Positions 1 to 6,846 of a stretch of DNA of 14,766 nt are shown one piece after another. Positions within the stretch are counted from its first letter, which is position 1. Every line of letters begins with the position of its first letter. Under the pieces are notes generated by a model. It worked only from the letters and a program-made list of their open reading frames with translations, made no database searches and was not told where the DNA came from. Position numbers and translations under genes: made by a program. This DNA comes from JAGVUD01 sp052033935 (GTDB lineage Bacteria > Armatimonadota > UBA5829 > DSUL01), in contig JBPOJE010000029.1 in the NCBI GenBank assembly GCA_052033935.1, positions 1-14,766 of the forward strand, given 5' to 3'.

Positions 1-1
1 T

Positions 2-445
2 CCGGATGCGCGGCTCGTATTGGTGGGCGCCAGCACGGAAAGCGTCGCGGCCAGAGAGGACACCGGCGGTTCAGTAATCGGGCTGGGCAGCCTGGCCTAC
101 CCGGAAACCCTGCAGCAGATTGGCAACGCCGCTTGCGTGGTGGTGCCGTCCCTCTACGAGGTGTTCGGTTATACCGCGCTGGAAGCGATATGCCGGGGTA
201 AGCCGGTCATCGCCTCCGATGCGGGCGGTCTCCCGGAGGTGCTGGGTGAAGCAGGCGTACTTGTTCCCTCCGGGGACTCGCGGGCGCTGGCCGGGGCTAT
301 CCAACGCGTGCTTTCCGACAGCGGCCTCAGGGCCCAACTGTCGCGCTCTGCGCGTGAGCGTGCCGCGAGTGCTTTCAACCCGGTCGTCTTGAGCGCCAGA
401 CACAGCCAGTTCTACCGTGATGCGTGGGAGCGGCGCGTGCCATGA
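2..445 (+). CDS. GT4-family glycosyltransferase, C-terminal part (5' end outside window)
   Basis: The reading frame is open from the window edge, so only about the last 147 residues are present. It encodes the donor-binding Rossmann half of a GT-B retaining glycosyltransferase of family GT4, which transfers a sugar from a nucleotide-sugar to a growing glycan at the cytoplasmic face of the membrane. Visible: a beta strand ending in LVLVGAS, then LYEVFGYTALEAI, which contains the family EX7E motif with both glutamates, then GKPVIASDAGGLPEV and GVLVPSGDSRALA, the usual nucleotide-sugar loop and post-loop helix. The tail ends in DAWERRVP, close to the tail of the next reading frame (QAWERRQ), which marks the two as tandem paralogues. 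Its TGA overlaps the next ATG as ATGA, so translation is probably coupled. The sugar specificity cannot be read. Family call is secure. Confidence 0.93.
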   Translation, partial: PDARLVLVGASTESVAAREDTGGSVIGLGSLAYPETLQQIGNAACVVVPSLYEVFGYTALEAICRGKPVIASDAGGLPEVLGEAGVLVPSGDSRALAGAIQRVLSDSGLRAQLSRSARERAASAFNPVVLSARHSQFYRDAWERRVP

Positions 446-672
446 CTGCCGCCATCTGCGGGAACTGCTGTGCCTGCCCCGGCGGCCTGCTCGTTCCGCC
501 GAAGGACAGCCGCGCCATCGCGGACGCCATCATCGCCCTGGCGTCCGGCCGGTCGTTCCTTCAGGAACACACACGGCGGAGCCGCCTGCGCGCGCTGGAA
601 GTGTTTGAGCCCGGGATGATCTTGAAGAAGCACGTTGAGTTCTACACGCAGGCGTGGGAGCGCCGCCAATGA
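442..672 (+). pseudogene. GT4 glycosyltransferase remnant with large in-frame internal deletion (76 codons)
   Basis: This short open frame begins with a GT4 N-terminus and jumps directly into a GT4 C-terminus. Residues 1-8 (MTAAICGN) match the start of the next intact gene (MTIAVCGK); about 22 of the first 30 bases are the same. From GGLLVPPKDSRAIA on, the protein aligns with the last 60-odd residues of both neighbours, ending QAWERRQ. Compared with the roughly 400-residue downstream paralogue, about 330 codons are missing, including the acceptor domain, the phosphate-binding loop and the EX7E motif, so it cannot be an active GT-B enzyme. The frame was nevertheless kept, and so were both 4-bp ATGA overlaps with its neighbours. 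It is either a decaying pseudogene or is maintained because it passes ribosomes to the next gene. A functional small protein is possible but less likely. Confidence 0.8.
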
Positions 673-1877
673 CCATCGCCGTCTGCGGAAAATGGTGCCT
701 CTACGACGGGCAGTTCGGGGGCATCCCGATGTACAACCGCGGCATCGCTCGGGGCTACGTCGAACAGGGGCACGAAGCCCTGCTCATCTGCCCGAAGTGG
801 AACCCGGCCCTGCCGGATGAGTCGGCCCCCGCCCCCGGCATACGCATCCTGCGCGTGCGCCTGCCGCACATCCCCTCGCGTGCCATGCGGGGGCGCTTCG
901 GCGGCCTGGCACGGTTCGCCGAAAGCTGGCTCCTCTCCCGTGAGGTGCGCCGGGCGCTCGACTCCCTCATCGCGTCAGGCAGCGTGCAGGCGGCGGAGTT
1001 CGCCGAGTCCAGCCTGGAAGGCTATCACAGCATGGGCAGGCTCGGCATCCCCCACTTCCTGCGCTGCCATACCCCGCTGGGGCTGCTGAAGAGCTTCTAC
1101 GGCCCCTCCGAGTTCGGCTACGGCCGGGCGGCGCTCGGCATGGAGGCCGCCCTCATCCGGCGCGCCCCCCTGCTCACAACGCCCAGCGAAGACCTGCGCC
1201 GTCAGATCGTCACCCTGTTCGGAGTCCCCGAAGGCCGCGTCTCTGTCGTCCCCAACCCCGTGGAGCCCGACGTTTACCGCCCGCCGCAGCACTCCGACGA
1301 CGGCCGGCCGCCTACCGTGCTGCATGGCGGCCGCCTCGACAGCCGCAAGTGCGGCACCGTGCTGGGTGAGGCCGCCCCCGCCATCCTGCGGCAGGTTCCG
1401 GAGGCGCGCATCGTCTTCGCCGGGCAGGACAGGCCCGGCCCCGAAGGCGAGGGCGTCGCGGCGTCCATTTTGCGCGCCTGCCCGCCCGATGCCGCCGCGC
1501 GCCTGGTCTTCGCCGGGGAGGTGGACGAGGCGCGCCTTGTCGAACTCTACGCCGAGTCCCGCGTCTGCGTGGTTCCGTCCATGATTTACGAGAGCTTTTC
1601 ATACACGGCGGCCCAGGCCATGTCCTGTGCCCGGCCTGTGGCCGCCTCGCGCATCGGTGGCATCCCCGAGGTGGTGGCGGATGGCGTCACCGGCCGGCTC
1701 GTTCCCCCCGGCGACGCCGGGGCGCTGGCCGCGGCCGTCGTCCGGCTTCTGGGCGACCCGGCCGGCGCGCGGGCCATGGGGCAGGCCGGGCGCGAGCGCG
1801 TGCTCGCCCGCTTCACCCCGGCCATCGCCGCCCGAACCAACCTGAGCATGCTCGGGCTGGAAGGCGCCGCGCCATGA
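669..1877 (+). CDS. GT4-family glycosyltransferase with EX7Q variant motif
   Basis: This is a complete GT-B glycosyltransferase of 402 residues, the normal length for family GT4. The start is the ATG overlapping the previous TGA (ATGA); it gives a canonical first strand (MTIAVCGKWCLYD) followed by the glycine-rich FGGIP loop. The C-terminal domain carries VLHGGRLDSRK (the basic residues that contact the donor diphosphate) and later GIPEVVADGVTGRLVPPGD. The family EX7E position reads ESFSYTAAQ: the first Glu (residue 308) is present, but the second (residue 316, codon CAG at 1614-1616) is Gln. This variant may alter donor binding or the rate; other homologues tolerate changes here, so loss of activity cannot be assumed. 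It probably adds one residue of the repeat unit in the cytoplasm. Its stop overlaps the acyltransferase start (ATGA), indicating one operon. Confidence 0.93.
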   Translation: MTIAVCGKWCLYDGQFGGIPMYNRGIARGYVEQGHEALLICPKWNPALPDESAPAPGIRILRVRLPHIPSRAMRGRFGGLARFAESWLLSREVRRALDSLIASGSVQAAEFAESSLEGYHSMGRLGIPHFLRCHTPLGLLKSFYGPSEFGYGRAALGMEAALIRRAPLLTTPSEDLRRQIVTLFGVPEGRVSVVPNPVEPDVYRPPQHSDDGRPPTVLHGGRLDSRKCGTVLGEAAPAILRQVPEARIVFAGQDRPGPEGEGVAASILRACPPDAAARLVFAGEVDEARLVELYAESRVCVVPSMIYESFSYTAAQAMSCARPVAASRIGGIPEVVADGVTGRLVPPGDAGALAAAVVRLLGDPAGARAMGQAGRERVLARFTPAIAARTNLSMLGLEGAAP

Positions 1878-2476
1878 GGCAGATTCTCGGCTGGCTCGCG
1901 CGCTGCGTCAAGTGGCCCTTCACCTGGATGCTGCTCGGCGTCCACCGCCGCTCGCGCAACTGGTCGGCCATCCAGAACTTCGTCTTCCGCCAGAGCAGCC
2001 GCCAGGCCCTCGCCGTGTTGCGCTGGATGGGCGCGCGCATTGACCCCGGCGCCTGCGTCGAGAACCGCCTGAGCATCCACAACGGCGGCGGCGACTGGAG
2101 CAGGCTCTCCGTGGGCAGCGGCGCGTACGTGGGGCCGGAGTGCTTCCTCGATCTGTCCGAGGCTGTCGAAATCGGCGAAAACGCCACCATCGCCATGCGC
2201 GTCACCATCCTCACCCACTTCGACGCCGGCGCCAGCGGCGCGCGCCACGTGTTCCCCGCCGAAAAGAAGCCCGTCCGCATCGAGCCGGGCGCCTACGTGG
2301 GCGCATGCGCGCTCATTATGCCGGGGGTCACCGTCGGCGCGGGCGGCATTGTGGCGGCCGGGGCGGTGGTCACGCGCGACGTGGAGCCGGGCTGGATTGT
2401 CGCCGGGGTGCCCGCGCGGCCCCTGCGGCAGGTTCTCGAGTCTCCAGAATGCTCGAATGGGGACATCTGCCGGTGA
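1874..2476 (+). CDS. Left-handed beta-helix (hexapeptide) O-acyltransferase, WbbJ/maltose acetyltransferase type
   Basis: A 200-residue protein with an N-terminal hydrophobic and basic segment (about residues 1-40), then a hexapeptide-repeat coil from about residue 50 to 182. Repeats are visible as IDPGA, LSVGSGAYVGPE, VEIGENATIA, VRIEPGAYVGACA, IMPGVTVGAGGIVAAGAVVTRDV, and the usual cap WIVAGVPARPL. His115 in TILTHFD is at the position of the catalytic histidine of this family, which uses acetyl-CoA to acylate a sugar hydroxyl. The loop at residues 118-134 (AGASGARHVF and after) is the typical protruding loop. In this operon it most likely O-acetylates the polysaccharide or its lipid-linked precursor in the cytoplasm; the acyl donor and acceptor are inferred, not seen. 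Its TGA overlaps the next gene's GTG start. N-acyl transfer to an amino sugar is an alternative. Confidence 0.9.
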   Translation: MRQILGWLARCVKWPFTWMLLGVHRRSRNWSAIQNFVFRQSSRQALAVLRWMGARIDPGACVENRLSIHNGGGDWSRLSVGSGAYVGPECFLDLSEAVEIGENATIAMRVTILTHFDAGASGARHVFPAEKKPVRIEPGAYVGACALIMPGVTVGAGGIVAAGAVVTRDVEPGWIVAGVPARPLRQVLESPECSNGDICR

Positions 2477-3543
2477 ACAGATCGCGAACGCGAATTCTGA
2501 TTCTCCCGCGGTGGGGCATCGGCGATGTGCTCCGGACCACGCCGTTGATTCGCCTGCTGGCCGAATCGTTGCCCTGTTGTGAGATTGACGTCGCGACGCG
2601 CAACCCGGAGTCGCGTCAGGTTCTGGTGGGAAACCCCCGCGTGCGCGATCCCCACGTGATGCCCAAGACCCGCAAGGCGCTTGCCAGATACATTCTCTCG
2701 CGGCGCAAGCAGCATTACGACGCGGTCATCGCCTGCTATCCCGCCGGTCTCGTCACAGTGCTGATAGGGTTCCTGATTGCGGGCAGAAAGGTGTACTCGC
2801 ACCTCGCCCCCGGCGGCGCGGGTTGGTTGCAGAGGCTTCTGTGTGCAAGAGTCATCCGCCCCTCAGACGTGCCTCATCACATAGATAAGAACCTGGCTCT
2901 CGCCGGCCTGCTCGGGGCGGACACCGCCGGCGCATCGCGTGCAATGGAGGTGTTCCTGACGGACGAAGATCACCAGGCGGCGCGGGCTTTCGTTGAAGAG
3001 AACGGTCTGGCCGGACGTGTGCTGGTGGGCTTGTCTCCGGGCTGTGGCATAGGCTATAAGGAAAAGCGCTGGCCGGCGGAGCACTATGCGGAGCTTTCTG
3101 ATCTTGTCCACGAGCGCATCCCGGGCGCCGCGGTGCTGGTTTTCGAAGGTGACTGGATGGACAAAGAGGCCGTGGACGCGATGGGGCAATCGGTTCAGCG
3201 TCCGTTTGTTCGGCTGCGTGGCCTTCCCCTTCGTGAGGCCATGGCCATCAAGTCGCTGTGCGCGGTTGTGGTATGCAACGACAATGGCGGGATGCACATG
3301 GCCGAGGCGGTTGGAACCCCGGTTGTCGCTATCTTCGGGCCGACTGACGCGGCGGAGTTCGGGCCAACGGGTACGCACGACGTACTGCTTCAGCGCGCCG
3401 ACCTCGGCTGTTGTCCCTGCTGGGACGAGCAGAAACGCCGGATTGATTGCACGAACCCGGTGCACCTGGAATGCCTGGTGTCCATATCACCTGAAGAAGT
3501 GCTTGCAGAGGTCAATGCGGTAATGGGGGACAACCGGCAGTGA
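2473..3543 (+). CDS. GT9-family glycosyltransferase (heptosyltransferase-like)
   Basis: This 356-residue protein has the length and landmarks of family GT9, which contains the ADP-heptose:LPS heptosyltransferases. Residues 8-20 carry the first strand and the ILPRWGIGDVL loop. Residues 186-200 hold VGLSPGCGIG followed by KRWP, the donor-domain entry. Residues 269-291 hold NDNGGMHMAEAVGTPVVAIFG, the family's most conserved segment. The cysteine-rich end (CCPCWDEQ, then two further Cys) is also common in GT9. The GTG at 2473 is chosen because it forms a GTGA overlap with the previous stop, like the other junctions here, and places the loop at the usual distance. An ATG at 2449 would add eight residues. 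The donor may be heptose or another sugar; GT9 members outside LPS core synthesis are common in polysaccharide clusters. It is the last gene of the left block. Confidence 0.92.
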   Translation: MNRSRTRILILPRWGIGDVLRTTPLIRLLAESLPCCEIDVATRNPESRQVLVGNPRVRDPHVMPKTRKALARYILSRRKQHYDAVIACYPAGLVTVLIGFLIAGRKVYSHLAPGGAGWLQRLLCARVIRPSDVPHHIDKNLALAGLLGADTAGASRAMEVFLTDEDHQAARAFVEENGLAGRVLVGLSPGCGIGYKEKRWPAEHYAELSDLVHERIPGAAVLVFEGDWMDKEAVDAMGQSVQRPFVRLRGLPLREAMAIKSLCAVVVCNDNGGMHMAEAVGTPVVAIFGPTDAAEFGPTGTHDVLLQRADLGCCPCWDEQKRRIDCTNPVHLECLVSISPEEVLAEVNAVMGDNRQ

Positions 3544-3571
3544 CGCGCTGTGATGGCGGTTTCGAAGGACG

Positions 3572-3581
3572 CGATCGATCG
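3572..3581. repeat. 10-bp palindrome CGATCGATCG
   Basis: A perfect self-complementary decamer about 30 bp after the GT9 stop. It shares the CGATCG core with the longer palindrome 26 bp further on. It could be a protein-binding or methylation (GATC) site, or chance in GC-rich DNA. Confidence 0.3.
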
Positions 3582-3606
3582 GCAGATGCTCTGTCGGTTG
3601 GAGTCC

Positions 3607-3622
3607 GGGGACGATCGTCCCC
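3607..3622. promoter_or_regulatory. 16-bp perfect palindrome GGGGACGATCGTCCCC, possible operator
   Basis: Both arms are GGGGAC/GTCCCC around a central GATC, with no mismatch over 16 bp. It lies between two gene blocks and upstream of a candidate promoter, a position that suits a dimeric regulator. No run of T follows and the loop would be only four bases, so an intrinsic terminator is less likely. Function is inferred from symmetry and position only. Confidence 0.35.
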
Positions 3623-3719
3623 CGTCTGGTGCTCCGGGACTTCCCGATGACGGGGGTGCTGGTGTCGGCCCCGTCGTCGTCAGTAGCCCTCGCGGCAGGA
3701 CAAACCGTCCGCAGCGCCG

Positions 3720-3749
3720 TAGAAACACCCTGGGTCGGCTTGTTATGGT
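3720..3749 (+). promoter_or_regulatory. Weak candidate sigma70-like promoter for the hydrolase gene
   Basis: TAGAAA (4 of 6 to TTGACA) and TATGGT (4 of 6 to TATAAT) are separated by 18 bp, just before the first genes of the middle block. Both boxes are degenerate and the sequence could arise by chance. Position is the main support. Confidence 0.22.
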
Positions 3750-3802
3750 ATCAGGCGGCCGGCCGGCGGTATTGGAGTGGAAGGAAGAGAAAAGGCACGT
3801 AG

Positions 3803-3991
3803 ATGACTACAATCGGTGAGGGGTTCGTGCATGGGGGCATTTCGCTCCGGCAAACGGCCGTGTTCTTTTACGTTCCCGTCGGCCACGCCCAAAGCGCTAT
3901 TGACGATGGGAAGTGCCCGGTGGATCAGACATGGACGGCTGTGGGGCAGCCTCTCTGTCGTAGTGAAGGGTTCATGGTCAATGCGCCGTAA
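3803..3991 (+). CDS. Small unrecognised open frame (62 aa) with strong ribosome-binding site
   Basis: The ATG is preceded at a 7-nt spacing by AAAGG (3791-3795), the end of a long purine run, which is one of the best Shine-Dalgarno matches in the window. The product begins MTTIGEGFVHGG and ends FMVNAP; it has no signal peptide, membrane segment or motif I recognise. It overlaps the start chosen for the downstream hydrolase by 11 bp, so it could act as a leader peptide coupling translation, as a genuine small protein, or be a broken N-terminus of something else. There is no homology evidence in hand, so the call is tentative. Confidence 0.33.
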   Translation: MTTIGEGFVHGGISLRQTAVFFYVPVGHAQSAIDDGKCPVDQTWTAVGQPLCRSEGFMVNAP

Positions 3992-5153
3992 CATTGTAGC
4001 CGTGACCTGCAGACGTGTGCGCCGCCTGGGCACGTACGGGCACAGGCTTCTTGAGACGAACCGCCAACACCAATGGGATGACTTTCCGCACGATCTTCTC
4101 GATGCCCTGCGCAAGCAAACCCGGGCATACCTCCGGGGCCGTACTGGTGGCGCGGCTGTTGGTCAGAACCCCAACCGGAACTGGTGGCCAAACACCTGTC
4201 TGCTTAGTGGGCTTCTTGCCGCCTACGGGGTGCGCCATGACGCAGACGACCTGCGCGCAGCAACAACACACGTGTACCGCCTGCTCGGAAGTGACGGGGG
4301 GGTTGCAGAGCCGATTGGCAGCGTCGACCAGTGTTGGGTGGGTTACGCCTTGCTTGAGTTTCACCAGCTCACAGGCGACGACTCAGTTCGGAAGGCGGCA
4401 GACTGCCTGGCCCAGTTCTTGATGGAGCAGCACGCGCGAACCACGTCGGGAACGTTACCGTACCGGCAGGCACAGCCAGAGGTCGTCCTTAGCGACGGCC
4501 TTGCTTTTGCCTGCCCCTTCCTTGCGCGGTACGCCCGCGTCGCGGGAAGCACGGAGTGTGCCGATCTGGCGGTCGCACAACTGTCCGAGTTCCTGGACAC
4601 CGCTATTGATCGGTACAGTGGCCTCCCATTTCACGGCTATGTCGTTGGTGGCACCCCGAACCTGGGGGTAGCCGGTTGGGCACGGGGCTGTGGGTGGCTA
4701 GCGGTTGCTCTCGCAGACACACTGCTGTGGCTGCCGCCAGAACACCCCGGTCACGGCCGGCTCGTGGTTGCGCTGTCATCGCTCATCGAATCGCTCAGCC
4801 GGTATCACAGCGCGAGCGGGTGTTGGCACTGGGCCGTAACCAACCCAGTGACCTATGATGACACTTCAGGGACGGCGTTGATCGGCTGTGCAGTTGAGCG
4901 AATGCTTCAGCTTGGTGCTGCAGAACAGCGCTGGGCACAGGTGTCGGAGCGTGCCCTGCGGGGTGTATCGCAAAACACGACGGCCCACGGCTTCGTCTAT
5001 CAGTCGCAGGCAGAGTGTGGGCCGGGGCCGGGCTTCTATCCCTCCCTTTTCTGCAGAACAACGTGGGCACAGGGGGCTGCAACGGCGCACTGTGCGCTGT
5101 ATGTAGCTCGCATTCTCGGCCCTGCGTCGGGCCACCAGCGGGAGGGGCTCTGA
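3981..5153 (+). CDS. Glycoside hydrolase family 88/105-like protein (unsaturated uronyl hydrolase fold)
   Basis: A 390-residue protein with the alternating-helix (alpha/alpha-barrel) pattern of Pfam Glyco_hydro_88, which includes YteR-type unsaturated rhamnogalacturonyl hydrolases (GH105) and unsaturated glucuronyl hydrolases (GH88). Landmarks: NWWPNTCLLSGLLAAY (68-82), VDQCWVGYALLEFHQLTGDD (115-134), SDGLAFACPFLARYARV (171-187), GLPFHGY (214-220), the family hallmark WARGCGWLAVALADTLLWLP (233-252), and DDTSGTALIGCAV (293-305). Asp116 and Asp172 are candidates for the two conserved acidic residues, but I cannot confirm the alignment. The start at 3981 has GAAGGG (3965-3970) 10 nt upstream and gives the normal family length; a GTG at 3816 would add 55 residues without recognisable structure. 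No signal peptide is visible, so it is probably cytoplasmic. Such enzymes usually finish polysaccharide-lyase products; here the neighbours are biosynthetic, so a role in editing or recycling uronate glycans is inferred. Confidence 0.8.
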   Translation: MRRNIVAVTCRRVRRLGTYGHRLLETNRQHQWDDFPHDLLDALRKQTRAYLRGRTGGAAVGQNPNRNWWPNTCLLSGLLAAYGVRHDADDLRAATTHVYRLLGSDGGVAEPIGSVDQCWVGYALLEFHQLTGDDSVRKAADCLAQFLMEQHARTTSGTLPYRQAQPEVVLSDGLAFACPFLARYARVAGSTECADLAVAQLSEFLDTAIDRYSGLPFHGYVVGGTPNLGVAGWARGCGWLAVALADTLLWLPPEHPGHGRLVVALSSLIESLSRYHSASGCWHWAVTNPVTYDDTSGTALIGCAVERMLQLGAAEQRWAQVSERALRGVSQNTTAHGFVYQSQAECGPGPGFYPSLFCRTTWAQGAATAHCALYVARILGPASGHQREGL

Positions 5154-5553
5154 GTTGGCGCAGCGGTGCCGAAAAGGTCTTGCTACCATTGGTGGCAATG
5201 GCGCCCCGTTGTGGCGGCGTGCCCTTTCGCTGGGCAAGCGTGTGGTGCTCTTGCCGTGGCGGAAGACAAGAAACCTGGTGGCCGGTGCGCGCCGCTCGTC
5301 GCCGGGACCGGGTGTCCGCGGATGAAGCGGCCCACAATCGCGCGTGCCGGCATCGGCGCGTGCAGTCTCACTGTTGCGAAGCTGCTCCTGGCTGGCAGGT
5401 TGTCCGCCAGAGTTCTCAACTTCGTCCTGCAGTGTGCCAGCAACAGCGGCCCCTGTTGCGTGAGCGGGGGCATGAAAGGATGGCGATGAAATCAGCGAGG
5501 GTCAGGCCGAAACATATGCGGTGTCAGCCGCAGCAGGCAGAAGGGGTCCACTG
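5154..5553 (+). other. 400-bp spacer with no recognisable gene
   Basis: All frames were read. Two + strand frames stay open for much of the spacer (through 5489 and through 5554), but their products are rich in Cys, Trp and Arg in a disordered way and match nothing I know. No tRNA, clear promoter, terminator hairpin or transposase motif was seen. It may be the decayed remains of a lost gene. Its last bases hold the ribosome-binding site of the next gene. Confidence 0.45.
5541..5546 (+). promoter_or_regulatory. Ribosome-binding site AAGGGG deciding the pyruvyl transferase start
   Basis: AAGGGG lies 7 nt before the ATG at 5554. The in-frame GTG at 5521 has no comparable site, so the ATG is preferred. 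Confidence 0.55.
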
Positions 5554-6846
5554 ATGGTCCCGGGCGAAGGTCAGATAGCTGGCGTGCGCAACCCACCGCG
5601 CTTCCTACTGGTCGACAATGGCTCCAATGCAAACCGTGGTTGTGAGGCAATCCTGCGCGGAACCGTAGCGATACTGAAGCGGGAGTTTGGGGAAGGTATC
5701 AGAATCACCAACGCCTGCTTAGGGTCAGAAGCGGAAGTTACCCACCAGAACGCGACGGAAGCTGATCCGTGCATCACTCATGTGTCATTGATGCCAAGGT
5801 ATCGGCGCTGGTCGCGCAACTGGGTCCGCCGCCGCCTCTGTGCCCTAGTTCAGGGGAAGGCCCCCAAGTATCTGGCGATTGATGCGCTTGTGCCAGGAGC
5901 TTGCCTCGCTCTGGCCCTTGGTGGCGACAACTACAGCCTCGACTATGGCCGGCCGGAGCTTTACTTGAGCCTCGGCTGCCGGATCGTTCGCCGCTCATTG
6001 CCACTCGTCCTGTGGGGCGCTTCCGTCGGGCCGTTTGAGGCCGATCCCGAGTTTGCACCGTTGATGCTCGACCATCTCCGAACTCTCGCGGCCATCACTG
6101 TCCGCGAGTCCGTTAGCCTAGAGTATCTCCGGCGGAATGGCCTGTCTGCCAACGTTCACAGGGTGGCCGACCCGGCCTTCGCTATGGAGCCGCGCGAGCC
6201 CGCTGCGACGGCGCTCGGTTTTGAGATGCCGGGCGGTGCGGTTGGCATCAATCTTAGTGCACTTATGGCCAGGCACGTAACTGGTGGTGACATGGAAAGC
6301 TGGATTGGCCTGTGCGTCAGCATGGTCACATCTCTGGCCGAGAAGACAGACCGCGCCATCGTTCTTATCCCCCATGTCGCGTCGCCAGACGAGTCCAACG
6401 ACGACTACCTTCTGGCGCGTCGCGTTGCCACGCAGCTAGACCGCAATAGGGGCAGTCGCATCTTCTGTGCCGACAGAGCCCTTTCGGCCGCCGAGACGAA
6501 ATGGGTCATATCGCGGTGCTGCGTCTTTGCAGGTATGCGCACTCACTCCACCATCGCGGCGTTCTCGACAGGGGTGCCGACCTTGAGTTTTGCCTACAGC
6601 GTCAAGGCGCGGGGGCTCAACCAGGACATCTTTGGCTCACTCGACTATTGCTTGGAGCCCGACGACATCAGACCCGATGCAGTGACAGCCCACGTGCTTC
6701 GCCTGCTCGATCACGAGGCCGCCATCCGCGCCCATCTCAATGCTCGCGTGCCGCAACTCGTTGAGGCTGCCTATGCGGCAGGTCCGATACTCAGGGAGAT
6801 TTTGCGGAATGCTGGAGCCGAGGCGGCTCTCGGGAAGGCACCATGA
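5554..6846 (+). CDS. Polysaccharide pyruvyl transferase family protein
   Basis: A 430-residue member of the PS_pyruv_trans family (the WcaK/CsaB group), which transfers pyruvate from phosphoenolpyruvate to a glycan, forming a ketal and adding negative charge. Visible in order: DNGSNANRGCEAILRGTVAIL (residues 21-41, the N-terminal GT-B-like loop), ALGGDNYSLDYG (121-132), LVLWGASVGPFE (151-162), ITVRESVSLEYL (181-192), ADPAFAME (205-212), VGINLSAL (230-237), LIPHV (271-275), and the hallmark RTHSTIAAFSTGVPTLSFAY (329-348) followed by KARGL. It is probably cytoplasmic, acting on lipid-linked or nucleotide-linked precursors. Its TGA overlaps the next ATG as ATGA, so it forms a two-gene unit with the GT2. 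Some family members do not carry out pyruvylation, so the reaction is likely rather than proven. Confidence 0.9.
   Translation: MVPGEGQIAGVRNPPRFLLVDNGSNANRGCEAILRGTVAILKREFGEGIRITNACLGSEAEVTHQNATEADPCITHVSLMPRYRRWSRNWVRRRLCALVQGKAPKYLAIDALVPGACLALALGGDNYSLDYGRPELYLSLGCRIVRRSLPLVLWGASVGPFEADPEFAPLMLDHLRTLAAITVRESVSLEYLRRNGLSANVHRVADPAFAMEPREPAATALGFEMPGGAVGINLSALMARHVTGGDMESWIGLCVSMVTSLAEKTDRAIVLIPHVASPDESNDDYLLARRVATQLDRNRGSRIFCADRALSAAETKWVISRCCVFAGMRTHSTIAAFSTGVPTLSFAYSVKARGLNQDIFGSLDYCLEPDDIRPDAVTAHVLRLLDHEAAIRAHLNARVPQLVEAAYAAGPILREILRNAGAEAALGKAP

Larger units (their letters stand above)
3544..3802 (+). other. Intergenic spacer between GT9 and the hydrolase region
   Basis: This is the first break in the stop-start-overlap pattern of the left block. 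It holds two perfect palindromes, a possible weak promoter (3720-3749) and, at its right end, a purine-rich Shine-Dalgarno-like run (3774-3795). A frame running from a GTG at 3550 to 3819 is open, but I do not recognise its product and its codon choice looks non-coding. I see no RNA gene or transposon end here. Confidence 0.5.

Noticed and set aside
2140..2472. Upstream extension of the GT9 frame
   Set aside because: It lies entirely inside the acyltransferase in another frame and encodes an Arg/His-rich run typical of a shadow; the GTGA overlap at 2473 is the better start.
3607..3622. Palindrome as an intrinsic terminator of the left operon
   Set aside because: No T-run follows and the loop would be only the central four bases; an operator fits better, though unproven.
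3550..3819. 89-codon frame between GT9 and the hydrolase
   Set aside because: No recognisable product, no ribosome-binding site and codon choice unlike the neighbours. The GTGA at its end looks coincidental.
5015..5554. Open frames through the hydrolase end and the following spacer
   Set aside because: They give Cys/Trp/Arg-rich products with no motif; one overlaps the hydrolase by 139 bp and the other has no ribosome-binding site.
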